Shown: positions 34,854-46,428 of the stretch, piece after piece | Layout of the letters: each line of letters begins with the position of its first letter | Position numbering within the stretch: the stretch's first letter is position 1 | From: Platanthera guangdongensis | Taxonomy: Eukaryota > Streptophyta > Magnoliopsida > Asparagales > Orchidaceae | Reading direction: 5' to 3' | Assembly: GCA_039583875.1 (NCBI GenBank) | Contig: CM077157.1 | Span: 76,694,346-76,758,345 of the forward strand | DNA length: 64,000 bases | Translations under genes and position numbers: made by a program | The notes under the pieces: generated by a model | Seen by the model: the letters and a program-made list of their open reading frames with translations, nothing else | What the model was told of the DNA's origin: nothing | The model's database searches: none

Positions 34854-35788
34854 CCTTGACGATCGCTTCGGTGCCATGGACTCCAAGCTAGCTTGCAAGA
34901 CTCGCAAGAGCGTTTCCTCCGCAACGCTGGCTTCGGATCTCTCGTCGGTAAACCGCAACACCACCAACAGCAGCCCCCTTTCCTTCTTCCTCCTCCTTTC
35001 TCTCTCTCTTTCTCTCTTCACTTGAAGAAAGTTCAAGGTCAAAGAAAATGAGAAATCTTTCTCTGATTTCGGCCCTTAAGGAAATAGAAGAAGAAGCTTC
35101 AGCCCTTGGATCTAGACTGAAGGAATGGACGGCCACGATTCTGCCAAAAACACATATTTTGACCCGACACGGCCTCGAACACGGCCGTGTGCCAGGCCGT
35201 GTGCCTCAAGCGGTGGTCAACCGACTTATCCAAACCAGTGACACACCCATGGGACACGCCCGTGTCATGGGCCGTGTCACCAACACGCCTTCAGACACGC
35301 CCGTGTCTGTGGCCGTGTACCTGGGGGAAAAAAATCTCAAATCATCCTGAGACTTCACACGGCCTGTGACACGCCCGTGTCCCAGGCCGTGTGCCCAGAC
35401 ACGGCACAAAGACACGCCCTGTCGAAATCCTTCGGCGGGCAGAGTTCGTCGCCTAATTTGACACGCCCTGTGACACGCCCGTGTCACAGGCCGTGTTCAA
35501 TCTCTCGACACTCGACACTCACGTCTCGACACTCGACGATCGTCGAATAAAACTCGTCGAGCATGCGACACGGCCTTGGACACGCCTGTGTCCTGGGCCG
35601 TGTGCCTCCTCTCGGCGCATCGCCGAGAGCAAAAATCGTCGAGACAAAGCCCAATCGTCGACACAACCTCGACACGCCCTGCGACACGCCCGTGTCGCAG
35701 GCCGTGTCAACTAACATGCCCTGGGATACGCCCGTGTCACAGGCCGTGTCACTCAAAATTTCCTGTTTCTGCACTTTGAGCTGTTACA
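33300..35788 (-). repeat. 5' LTR of element D (2489 bp)
   Basis: Minus strand, TGTAACAGC at 35788 to TGTTACA at 33300, followed on the right by the TGTGT target duplication. The palindrome array (about 35165-35755) is in U3. A purine-rich leader (34980-35020, minus strand) precedes the Gag N-terminal exon. Confidence 0.92.
34854..34877 (-). CDS. gag: Gag N-terminal exon inside the LTR of element D (8 codons)
   Basis: ATG opens MAPKRSSR and runs to the donor AGG|GTAACG; joining to the acceptor at 33081 keeps the frame. The peptide is position-by-position similar to MPPRRTTR of element C. The 3' LTR has the same ORF at 27476-27499. Confidence 0.65.
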
Positions 35789-35793
35789 TGTGT

Positions 35794-36446
35794 TTTGGCT
35801 TCGGGAGGTGTTTGTCCGAGTTTGGTTCGTCGAATCTTAATTTCAACTGCGCCATTGGGTTCGTAGCGTCGGTAGCTAGCTACGATGTGATTTTTGTAGA
35901 AATTTGTGTTGGCACGAATTTTGGGTCGTTTGGGTCAATATTTAATAAGAAACTATTATTATAATACTTATATATCTAAATATAAACAGTCTTGTGAATA
36001 GACAAACCCTATTCATCATCTTCTACTTGAAAACCATCGGCTTGTTTGCGTAAGAAAGAGGCATCCTTGTAGTGTCGTTGGTCGTCGATTGGAGGAGCTC
36101 TGGTGTACGAAATCGTCATCAGAGAGTAGATCCGGATAACTCTCACTAGATCTACATTTCAACCGTAAGTTTTTCCTGTTTCGTGGTTTTTTAGAGGTTC
36201 AGGTTGCAGTTTTGACCCTCTTTCATCCTGAAAAGTTTCAGAAAGTATTGCTTAGGTATTGTTGCGGCCAGATCCTTGAGGAGGAGCGTTTACGTGGCCG
36301 GATTCGGCGATTTGAGGCAAGTGGTGACTTCTTCCCCTTGCCAAGCTTTCTTTTCTTTGTATATTTTTCGTACTGCTCTTCCCTTTGTAGGTTTTGGGAG
36401 TGGTGACCTCTTCCCCTTTGTTGTTGTTGTTGTAATTTTTGTTACA
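35794..36446 (+). repeat. 3' LTR of element B, second part
   Basis: Continues the B LTR after the insertion of D. It holds an AT-rich promoter-like stretch (35950-35995, TATATATCTAAATATA). No palindrome array and no gene. The right end at GTTACA (36446) is inferred. Confidence 0.65.
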
Positions 36447-36606
36447 TGGCTGTAACAGGACTTTACGTGCTCATACTTGTTAACTATATTTTTGTTATAA
36501 TGTCATTACTATGATTAATCAAATTTCAAATCTATCATAATATATTTTATTTGGTTATGCATCTTAGCATTGTTATGTGTTCTGCTTTCTTCAAAAAGGG
36601 GGAGAT
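36447..36606 (+). mobile_element. 3' internal end of copia element K
   Basis: An AT-rich remnant ending in AAAGGGGGAGAT, the typical polypurine tract of SIRE-type copia elements, directly before an LTR start. The rest of K presumably lies left of B, which would have inserted into it. Confidence 0.6.
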
Positions 36607-38040
36607 TGTTGGGAATATTGCCCTTCAATGTTCCTTGAATTTGAATATGCATCACCTATATTGCTAAGTGCATATTGTATTTGATAAACCTTTTTCCTTC
36701 ATATCATTATAGGTTTAAATTATTTTAAAATTGTGTTAGAACTTCTCTGGTTATTACTGCAATGTCTCAGCAGTTTGAGGGATAATTTGTTGAGAAGACA
36801 GTCTAGTCTCTGCAAAAGCACTAAAATGCAACTGATTTGTCGCTGAGATAAAATCCAGTCTTAGCTCTACTAAGAAGTATGTCTGGTCTCCGTAGAATTA
36901 CTGAGAAGGCAGTCTACTCTCAGCGAATCCACTGAGAAACAGCTTATTTGCCGCTGAGATAGATGTCAATCTCTGCCCCGCTGTGTAGACAGCCTGGTCT
37001 TAGCGAAACTACTGAGATTAAAGCTAGTCTCAGCTAATTCGCTGGGATGTTTTCAAAAAGAGTCATTAAGAAAGCAAGATCTATTTTTGGCGGAAAGGAG
37101 ATAAAATAAGATAAGTTTATCTATTCATGTCCATGATGTGTCAGCTCAAGATCAAAGAGTCGTTGCTGTACTGAAGGATATAAAAGCAATAGTTAGGTTA
37201 ATGGAACATAAATTAACCAAGAAGTACTAAGTTTTGAATATCTACAATCTGACATAACATAAAGTTCTTCCTAGCCTCATACTAGGATAAGACATTCTTC
37301 CTGATAGCTGTGCACTTCAACTTCAAGAAGATAAGTTGTTATTTTTGATTTGATTCAGAAGAACAGGTTGAGTCACTCTGGACTCAAGTGATAAATCTTC
37401 TCACTTCTACTAAATATAAAAGATCAAGGTAGAGCAAGGGCTTAAGTTGTAGAACTATTTTTTAATCTTACTCTAAGCTAGCTAACTGCAGTAGAAGCAC
37501 ACCTGAAGACAAAGGCTGAAGGTTTATAATTTAAAGTCTTCGATTGTAATCATTTAGATACTTTATCTGTAGAACATTGTTGTTCTGAGTGTAAGATCTT
37601 GGACCTGAGTGTAAGGCTGTTCTTCCTGAGTGTAGGACCTGAGTGTTTGAGTGAAGGGCTGTCCTCCTAGCCTGAGTGGTAGGGCTTTCTGATAGACCTT
37701 ATGTAAGTGACCAGGAGTGTCACTGAACTATAAGAGTAGACTGTACTCTAAGTTTGTAGGGCAGTGGCATGAGGTAGGGTCTTAAAGGAGACCTGAGAGA
37801 TCTTGTGGGATCTGTGTTGTAAGCTCTTTGATTTGAGTTTTGGAGGAGGTTTCCTTGTCTAACACACCATTCGAAAGGTGGGGAGAGAGAGTGGATGTAC
37901 CCATACCATGAGGAACCACTATAAAATATTATGTGCTTTTTGTGTGTGCTTTTGTTAAGCAAAACAACCTATACAACTAAAATAAAAAGAAGAATCCAAA
38001 CAACCTATTCACCCCCCTCTAGGTGACTTAGACTACTACA
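36607..38040 (+). repeat. 3' LTR of copia element K (about 1434 bp)
   Basis: Starts TGTTGGGAATATT after the purine tract. Near its end it has CTATTCACCCCCCTC, typical of SIRE-type LTR ends, and I place the end at ACTACA (38040). U3 positions 36770-37050 carry CTCAGC...GCTGAG inverted repeats. No gene is seen in it. Confidence 0.75.
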
Positions 38041-38056
38041 AAGTTAACTGTCAACA

Positions 38057-38740
38057 TCGATGAAGATCCTTAGATCTAAATCCTCCATGAACATATCAGT
38101 TGTATGCTAAGTTCGGCAAATGCCAGTTTTGGCTGAGGGAGGCGGCCTTTTAGGCCACATTATCAGTGGAGCAGGATTGGCGGTGGATCCCGCAAAGATT
38201 TAGGCAGTACAAAACTAGCTTCAGTTGAAGACGGCCATGGTTGTCTGAAGTTTTCTGGGATTGGCCGGGTATTATCGGAAGATTGTACAAGGATTCTCTC
38301 AGATAGCCCTTCCACTCACTTCTTTGACAAAGAAGGACACTCCGTTCGTTTGGACGCCACAATGTGAGGCGCCCTTCCAGGAGTTGAAGGGTCGGCTTAC
38401 GTTGCCCCCTATCCTCGCTCTCTCATCTGGGAAGGAGGTCTTCCAGGTGTACACTGATGCATCATTTCAGTGTATGGGCGCTGTACTGATGCAACATGGA
38501 CATGTAACAGCATACGCCTCCCACCAGCTGAAGAAGCATGAGCAGAACTACCCTGTGCATGACTTGGAGATGAGAGCAGTGATGTTCACTCTGAAGATTT
38601 TGCGGCATTATCTTTATGGTGTGCACTGTGAAATATTTTCGGATCACAAGAATCTGAAATATGTCGACATGCAGAAGGAATTGAATAACTGATAGAGCCG
38701 ATGGGTGGAGTTGTTATCTGACTATGAGTACACAATACAC
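38057..38740 (+). pseudogene. Gypsy pol scrap L (RT end and RNase H)
   Basis: Translates to gypsy RT/RNase H closely like element C ([47 protein letters not shown]) with stops near 38200, 38250 and 38691. The left end coincides with the K LTR and the right end is abrupt. Confidence 0.85.
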
Positions 38741-39573
38741 GAACTTCACATGAATCGAATTCAACTTTTCTGAACGAGTGACTGGATTTTACATTCAATT
38801 CTATACTTAGCTAATTCACTGAAAATTTTTACTTGTGATCATTCGGTTTGACTGTCTTGTCAAATCAGTGCCTGACAAGAATTCTAACACTTTTATGATA
38901 AGCATGATTCGGCTTTATTGTTTTAACCAATGGACTAGATCGTCAAACTGATAGACTTGAAGTCTGGTCGAATTTAGACTTAACCAAATATTAATTATTT
39001 TGAGATTTATTCCTTTGCTCATCCTGATACTTCATGAACTTAGTTGAATGATATTTTTTAGAGAAAGTAACAAGTTCAACCTTGTTTAAAACTTATGTCG
39101 ACATGGTGTATTGCATAATACAGGATAATATTGGCAAGACTATACCTGATGACACTAAGTCTAGTAATATGTTAAGCTTGTACTATTATGTACATGTTTG
39201 CATTATAATAAGAATACACATTCATCAAATACAAGTGTGATCATCTATAATTGTGAGGACTTCTTCAAATCAGGAACATTTTGAGTATTGTTCCCAACAC
39301 TTACATCAGATGGTACTCTCTTCAGATTTTTTAGGGAGAGGAAGGAATTGGATGGAGGAGATGAGCTCCTCGTAACCTTAGGGGGGGACGTCCAAGAATT
39401 GTTGATCATCGCCTTTAGGTGTGTGCCTTACTCTTACCACAAGTACTTGAAGTACAACATTGGAGAAGTCCATATCTGGGTCAGGGGAGACCCGAGGTGG
39501 CTAGGGCTACGTCATGGCTATCAACACCATCTCTTAGAAAGATGAGGCGAAGGAGGTTGACAAGGTAATCGAG
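38741..39573. other. Unassigned AT-rich stretch, possible solo LTR
   Basis: On the minus strand, TGTTGGGAACAATACTC starts at 39301, like a copia LTR start, but I see no matching end or purine tract. 39302-39573 has an 86-codon plus-strand open frame without recognisable similarity. No gene is supported. Confidence 0.3.
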
Positions 39574-40664
39574 TGTTGGATCTTGAGGCTCCCTTAGAGG
39601 AGGAGCGGGAGGGGGTGAATACGGGCAAATAACAATTTTTAAATAAAATTTTCACTTATCAAAATTTGAAAGAAACTTAAGCAGATGTTCTCACAATCGT
39701 AAATATGAAACAAGTACTTAGAAAATTTATGGAAAATGAGATGAACTTTTTATTTCAAAAATAATAAAGTACATGAACAATGATTTCAATAGATCTTGAA
39801 ATCGAGAAAATCTTCTTTGTGATTTCACAGGTGCTTCTCGCAAGGACCGACCGGCTATAACCTATCTCTCCATATACAACCTCTAGCCTCCCCTTAGATC
39901 TCTCCATGACCTACTTGCTACACATAAGATGATGAATTCCCCCTAAACTACACAAGAGCCTAGTCGCCACTCACAAGGCGACGATATTTCTACTGTTTAC
40001 AAAAAGTAATGAAAATAATACAAGAAAGAAATCTGGAATTAAAAAACTCCCTCTGGTCTTGAGCACTGAAGAAGATGATGAATCCTTGCAAAGATTGTCG
40101 AAGTTGAAGTACATGAACAGTCACTTCTTTGCTCTTGAATTTTCTTGGGAACCTAGGAGTTTTTCGGATTTCTGGAGGCAGTTGGCTAGGATTGCACCTG
40201 AATAAAAGCTCCAGGAGGTGTGTAACCAAAATTTCCTGAAATCCAGCTTATTTATAATTTTTGCGCTATCTCTCGATGATAGGTAGCTATCCCCTATGAT
40301 ACCTCCTCCAGATGCCACATGTTCCACTTTGTGATAACTATATCATGGAGGTGGATATCGTGTACGGTCATAATTCTATCGTGCTGCGATAGGTCGATAT
40401 ATCCTGGGATATCTCAGAATATGTGCATCATGGAAGATCGTGTGAAACATGACATTCGACATGGCTGACGTCACCATACTATTGCCTGGCGATAAAGATC
40501 TATCACCAGTGATATCTCAAGCTTTGAATTTTGTTGCTCGTCGCCAATCCACAATCATTAGAGTATTATACCAATGTTATTTGCACGCTATAAACACACT
40601 ATGATCAAATACATTTGGGATTTGTTATTTTCAAACCATGGAGTGCAGAACGCATGCTCCAACA
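39574..40664 (-). repeat. 3' LTR of copia element G (about 1.1 kb)
   Basis: Minus strand: starts TGTTGGAGCATGCG at 40664 after a purine tract and contains GTATTCACCCCCTCC near the end; the left end at 39574 is approximate. U3 (40260-40530) is full of imperfect CTATCG...CGATAG-type inverted repeats. Confidence 0.65.
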
Positions 40665-40680
40665 ATCTCCTTTTTTGATA
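40665..40680 (-). promoter_or_regulatory. Polypurine tract of element G
   Basis: Minus-strand AAAAAAGGAGAT precedes the TGTTGG LTR start. Farther in, CACCAAAAGGGGGAG (40916-40935) is a second purine block typical of SIRE-type 3' ends. Confidence 0.6.
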
Positions 40681-42116
40681 ATAATAAATCCTCTTACAAA
40701 GAAATCAACTTCGACCTATAGTGATGTTTATATAATATGATTAGCGAAATAAAAACATAAATGTTCACAGACTCCCCTTAAATGGATGCTCCCCTATATC
40801 TTAAATAGTTGTAAATACTAATTTTAGTTGTGAACTTTCTTTTTAGTTTTAAACACCCTTTTTAGTTTTGAACTTACCCTAACAAGCTTATACAATAGAT
40901 TTATTTCATTATTCTCCCCCTTTTGGTGTTAGCAAAAGAAGGTGGATTTAGTGAATTGTAAAAGAATAGAGAGCATAAATATGATGAGAGTTTAGATCAA
41001 GTTGAAGTTGCGAAAGCATAAGAGATAAACCAAAATATAAAGTGTTGTAAAAGTGACATTTAATAACACAATTTGAAAAGAAAAAACAAGTATCCTAGAT
41101 AGGAAATATACAAGATAGTGAAGAATTATCAAGTAAAGATAGTGCAAGCAATATGAAAAATTCAATTCATGTAATCAAAAATATTGTAAAACTCATGCTT
41201 AGATATCTTATCCAATTACATCAGGTGAGATAGAAATGTGAAAAGCATTTTTTGTTCAATTCTCATGAGAAGAAATGTTATAAGAGATAATGATGTGTAT
41301 AAGTTGTGCTATTGTGTGAAATATAAGTGTATAAAGTAAACATCATGAAAACATGAAATGTAGTAACATAATGTTGAATTGACACGAAGTGCTTGACGAT
41401 CATAAAAGGATTCATTACACATAAATTTTGATTAAAATGGCCATACACAATTGCACAAGTTACTTTACAATTCTTTCTAAAGTGCTCAAGCTCACAATAC
41501 TCATTAAGACTTATCAGGAGGGTGAGTAGTATTTGGTAGAGTTTCCTTATCAAGTTATTTTATCGAGCAATTTTTTTATCATCCTTTTTTGATTTTATTT
41601 TGTTTGCTTTTGTTTTCACATGTGACCAAGGACTCCGGACCACTTATTTCGCAACCATATTTACCTTTTTGTAAAAGCAATGAAAATAGAATTTAAGAAA
41701 CTATGCAAGAATCATAATGAAACAATAAACTTGTGTAATTCAAGTGGTTAAGTATTAACAAATCATATTCATGAAATAAAACTTTAAAACACATATATTT
41801 CACCAAAAAGTGTTCGTCATTTTCATTATCAAATATAACACATTACTCATACTTAGAGGCATACAAAAATAATGATAAACATTTGCTACTCATAATTACA
41901 TTGTAGATTAAAGGTATGCAAAACATGAATAAGCCAAAAAATGTATTTTTAAACTTGAAAAGAAAAACAAAAACTGAAAATTACCTGAAAAAAATCAACT
42001 AAATTTTGACTGTAGTAGGTGCAGCATATGCAAAGAAAAGTGGAGACAACAAATTATAGGTTTGATGGAATTTTCGCTAACATTGGCGATAGAGATATCA
42101 CGCTGCGATGTCATTT
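40681..42116. other. AT-rich internal region of element G, no gene
   Basis: About 75% A+T by eye, with stops in all frames. Consistent with the long untranslated 3' internal region of SIRE-type copia elements on the minus strand. A short CGCTAACATTGGCG dyad lies at 42074-42088. Confidence 0.5.
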
Positions 42117-42125
42117 TATATAAAA
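42117..42125 (+). promoter_or_regulatory. TATA box before the third ORF of element G
   Basis: TATATAAAA is followed about 100 bases later by an exon-like leader with a good donor (AAG|GTAATTT, 42221/42222). The intron ends at TTTCAG (42716), three bases before the ORF's ATG. The orientation is opposite to the G LTR. Confidence 0.5.
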
Positions 42126-42221
42126 ATGACAGATCTTATTCCAGATCCCAAATCTCCTCATTTTTCCTGAAGTCTTAACGCGAGAGACGAACCCTTTCAC
42201 AGGCGGAATCCCAAAGCTAAG

Positions 42222-42716
42222 GTAATTTCATGTTTTTCTCTTGAATATTTTTAAGGATCTTGGATTTGAAGTAGATTAGGAAGATCCTTGTGGTTTTGAG
42301 CAAATTTCATGAGAAATCTTTGAAAATTTTGGAGATAACTTTGAAAATTTTGATTTGGGAGGTTATCTCTTCATGGATTTTTGGATCTATAAAATGTATT
42401 GAGTTTTAGGAAATTTTGGAGGGTTTCTAATGTTAGAAAAATGCTAGATCTAAAATATTGAACAAGATTTTTCAATGTTTAGCCTTTATGAGTTTGAGAA
42501 GATGATGAATAGTCTGTTCATATGAATAAGTGGTTTGATTTTCGAAGCTTTTCTTCCTATAGTTATAAATTGAAGTTAAATTATTTGTGTAAATAGTGAA
42601 ATAATATAATTTTAGAAGGGTGTTAGTGTGTTTTGAAGTGTTCTGGCTATCGCCCAATGACGATCAATATCGCCCGACGATAGTGAAATTTGACATATTT
42701 TCGGTTTTAATTTCAG
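42222..42716 (+). other. Leader intron before the third ORF of element G (predicted, 495 bp)
   Basis: GTAATTTCATG...TTTTAATTTCAG, ending directly before GAAATG. It contains TATCGCC/GACGATA inverted repeats at 42650-42690. Confidence 0.5.
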
Positions 42717-42719
42717 GAA

Positions 42720-43850
42720 ATGTCACATAGCTCTAGAGCTCGTAAAAACACTTACAGCAATCCAGTTTCATAATATCAATAACATCATGGAATTAAGAAA
42801 GTTGTAATAGGCATAGACAAGATTGTAGAATTTGATGCGGCACGGGATGCACATGTCTATGACATGCTCACACATGCAGGTATAATGTCTCTTATTATTC
42901 CTGATATGTTTAGCTAAGTATTGGTCAAAGAGTTTTATAATCATTTGGAAGACCATACCTATACTGGATTGAATGGTGGGGTGAGGTCACGAGTTCAAGG
43001 AGGATTGATGGAGATAACCCACAACGACTTGAGAGATGAGCTTGGTCTTATAGTTAGTGAAAATGTCCTTGATGTGGTAGAGAACTATAGAAAGGATAGG
43101 GACTGGACTCATATTAATCATATCCTTCACGAAACAGCTATTAAGACTCTTTTTTAATCGATGGCCACTCTCAAGCCTGGCGCTTATATGGTCTAAGATA
43201 TTCTGAGAAAAACTCTAATGCTAAAAGCAGGAGATACGAGGAAGATCACTGCTCAGCTTAGCTTAGTCACTTGTCTTATTTTAGAAAAAGAACAGTTTGA
43301 TGCGGCTGATTTGGCGTTGTCTATGATTCAGTATTCATTCAAAATGAAAGATCTCTTCAGGAAGAAGATCAACACACTTCCATTTTTAAGTGTCATTTCT
43401 ATATCTGAAGTACAGATGGATTCAACAAAATTTCTATGTTGATGACTCCATTCCGCCAATTTACAACACAAAGTCAACAAGATTACCATCTAGTCGAGTT
43501 GAAACTTCTTCTTCAGCAAGGCTGACTCTAGGGGAAACCTTTTTATTTCTACTAGACCGTCACTTCCTTTGGAAAGATCTCTTTGAGAAAAGGTGGAGGA
43601 TATACACGACTTATTGGAAGAGCATAAAGCTGACACGAAAATAAGGCTAACTGGAATGAAGAAGTTTATGAACTTTATAGCTAGAGGGTTGAATCTAAAA
43701 CCAACTACGGCGGAAGAGAAGGAATAGGAGAGTCCAGTGGTGGATCATCCACACCATTCAATTCATCGTATGAGAAGACTACAAGATCGTGGACAAAGCT
43801 CAAGTGAAGACCAACTAGCTACCAATGAAGATTGTGAGTCCTGATCTGGA
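42720..43850 (+). pseudogene. Third ORF of a SIRE-like copia element (plant transposon protein family), broken
   Basis: Begins MSHSSRARKN; stops appear after 18 codons and repeatedly later. Readable blocks include VKEFYNHLEDHTY, ITHNDLRDELGLIV, AIKTLF and LVTCLILEKEQFDAADLALSM. This resembles the N-terminal 'putative plant transposon protein' domain of SIRE-type extra ORFs (family judgement from memory). It is antisense to the adjacent LTR G. That fits either an antisense extra ORF of G or a separate fragment. No enzymatic motif is visible. Confidence 0.5.
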
Positions 43851-43976
43851 GGTGTATGTAAGTGAAAATTTCTTGGAGATATCGCCTGACGACATTCACT
43901 ATTGCTGGCGATAGTGCAATTTATTATTATGTGTTGTGTGCTAACACTTCTATTTGATATTTAATGATGCTTAGAC

Positions 43977-46322
43977 ATTTATATTTTATCCAGATATTTA
44001 TCATGGTTTGTGCATGACAAGGTTCTGTAAAGAGCTAGGTATTCATCAAGAATTTTCCTCTCCTACAACACCCCAGCAAAATGAAATTGTTGAGAGGAAA
44101 AATAGGACTCTTATAGAGGCTGGTAGAACCTTACTAAGTGACTCATCTCTCGTAGAATACTTATGGGCTGAGGCAGTTAACACTGTATGCTATGTCCTTA
44201 ATAGGGCTTCTATCACCAAGAGCCACAATAAGACTCCCTATGAGATCTTGAAGGGAAGAAAACCAAATCTGATCTATTTCAGGATCTTTGGTTGCAAGTG
44301 CTATGTGCTCAATAATGGAAAAGTCCATTTAACTAAGTTTGTTGCCAAGTCCCATGAAGAGATATTTGTTGGGTACAACACTCATATTAAGGCATATAGA
44401 ATCTACAACTTAACTACCCAAGTTGTAGAAGAGTCAATGCATGTTATTTTTGTTGAATCCAACAAGGTTAACTGCGAGTTGCCAAGCTCCTCCCCTTATA
44501 GTATTGCAGGTACAGAGCAGATGATGGACAAGCTAACCATCAAGGAAGCTACCCCCATAGTCCAAGAAAATGATGATGGACTGCCTATTCCAATAGAAGT
44601 GAAAAACATACTTGAAGAAAATGAAGACCAGCTAGCTGAAAACCCTGAAGATCAACAAGCTGCAGTTAGATTGCCTCCAGCTACCATGCATCTAAGTGAC
44701 CATCCATTACACTAAATCATTGGTGATGCAAGTCATGGAGTCCAGACCAGAAGCAGGAGCATGAATACAACTCTCTACTCAAGCTTCATGTCTCAAGAAG
44801 AGCCAAAGAAGTTTGAAGATACAATTAATGACTAGTTCTGTATTGGAGTAATGCAAGAAGAACTGGACCAATTTAAGAGATGTATGGTCTGGAAGTTGGT
44901 CCCCAGACCATAAGGACAAAATGTCATAGGGACTAAGTAGATCTATAGGAACAAGTTGGATCAAGATGGCATTATTGTCAATAATAAGACTAGACTGGTG
45001 GCTAAAGGCTACAAGCAAGAAGAGGGCATAAACTTTGACCAGACCTTTGCCCTAGTAGGCAGATTGTAAGCCAAAAGGATTTTCATTGCATTTGCTGCCT
45101 ATCAGGGATTCAGAGTCTATCAGATGGATGTCAAGTTAGCATTCCTGAATGGGGACCTAAAAGAGGAAGTTTATGTGGATCAGCCACCAGGTTTTGTAGA
45201 TCCTCACTCTCCCAATTTTGTTTATAATTTAAGGAAAGTTCTATATAGCTAAAGCAAGCCCCTAGGGCTTGGTATGAAACCTTATCCAGCTTCTTCATTG
45301 AGAACAAATTCTCAAGGGGGAATATAGACAAGACCCTATTCCTAAGGGAATCAAAGGGCAAGCTTATCCTAGTCCAGATATATGTCGATGACATTATCTT
45401 TGGATCTATTGATGACAAACTTTGCAGGAAGTTTGCTAAACTTATGCAAGGAAAGTTTGAAATGAGCAGCATGTGTGAGCTCAAGTTCTTCTTAGGACTC
45501 CAAGTAAGGCAGAGTGATGATGGCTTGTCCATATCCCAGTCTAAGTTCACCAAGGAGCTAATCAAAAAGTATGGTATGGAGAATGCATTCACCATAAGAA
45601 ATCTCATGGGATCAAGTATGTCTATAGGCAAAGATGAGGCAGGAAAACCTATTGATGAGTCTTTGTATAGATGGATAATTGGCTCCCTTCTATACCTGAC
45701 TGCTAGTAGGCCTGACATCATGTATATCACATGTGTCTGTGCTAGGTATCATGCCTACCCTAAAGAATCTCATTACTCTGCTACAAAGAAAATCTTGAGG
45801 TATCTTAAGGGTGCACTAGATCTTGGACTATGGTACCCTAGAAATGGAGATTTTGATCTAACAGGATTTTCAGATGCAGATTTTGCAGGTTGCAAAGAAG
45901 ACAAGAAAAGCACTACTAGAATCTGTCAGTTCTTAGGAAGAAGGGTAGTTTCCTGGAGTAGCAAGAAGCAAACTAGTGTGGTTATATCCACTATTGAGTT
46001 GGAATATATCAGTAGGCAGTTGTTGTGCTCAACTATTATGGATCTAACATCAGCTTCAGGATTACAACCTTCAAGTAAGTGAAACTCCTCTCTACTGGAT
46101 TCTACAGGTGCTATTTCTATTGCTAGGAATCTTGTCTCACATAGTAGGACTAAACATATAAAAATAAGATATTATTTTATTAGGGAGCATGTGGAGAAGG
46201 AAGACATCAGTCTTGAGTTTGTCCCGACAGACAAGCAAGTGGCTGATATCTTCACTAAGCCATTAGATGAAGCAAAGTTCAACACCCTCCAATTTGAGTT
46301 GGGTATGTTGAACTTGGCATAG
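43977..46322 (+). pseudogene. pol: Element F pol: integrase end, RT, RNase H (stops, frameshifts)
   Basis: Integrase C-terminal part ([35 protein letters not shown]) is open to 44715. RT follows ([29 protein letters not shown] in another frame), then RNase H (GFSDADFAGCKEDKKSTT). Stops occur at about 44713, 44833, 44910, 44937 and 45067, and frames change near 45250-45350. Ends near 46322 as in E pol. Confidence 0.88.
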
Positions 46323-46428
46323 CTTCAGACACTCCCTTTTGCATTTTTTGGTGCAGGTATTGTTCCTTTTGCTGGACATACAAACTCCCTATTAATATTG
46401 TGCTTCTACTGAGGGGGAGTAAGTCACT

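Larger units (their letters stand above)
14047..35788 (-). mobile_element. Element D: Ty3/gypsy chromovirus, split by element C
   Basis: Minus strand. 5' LTR 33300-35788 (2489 bp), 3' LTR 14047-14574 plus 26445-28411 (2490 bp once C is removed), ends TGTAACA...TGTTACA, target duplication TGTGT on both sides. Without C the element is about 9.9 kb. The LTR copies differ at many sites (at least ten in the first kilobase compared), so D is clearly older than C. Gag has a frameshift and pol one nonsense codon. Confidence 0.92.
8894..36446 (+). mobile_element. Element B: old, decayed Ty3/gypsy element broken by A, D/C and a gene-capture insert
   Basis: A plus-strand relative of A. Visible parts are the gag 3' end (8894-9340), gag-pol intron, pol with many stops, purine tract and a 3' LTR of about 876 bp in two pieces (13824-14046 and 35794-36446). 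Its 5' half lies left of the window, beyond A. D was inserted in the 3' LTR with duplication of TGTGT (14042-14046 and 35789-35793). The right end is taken as GTTACA at 36446 by analogy with sister elements; that boundary is approximate. Confidence 0.8.

Noticed and set aside
39288..39545. Plus-strand 86-codon ORF
   Set aside because: No recognisable motif and no second copy; flanked by degraded repeats.
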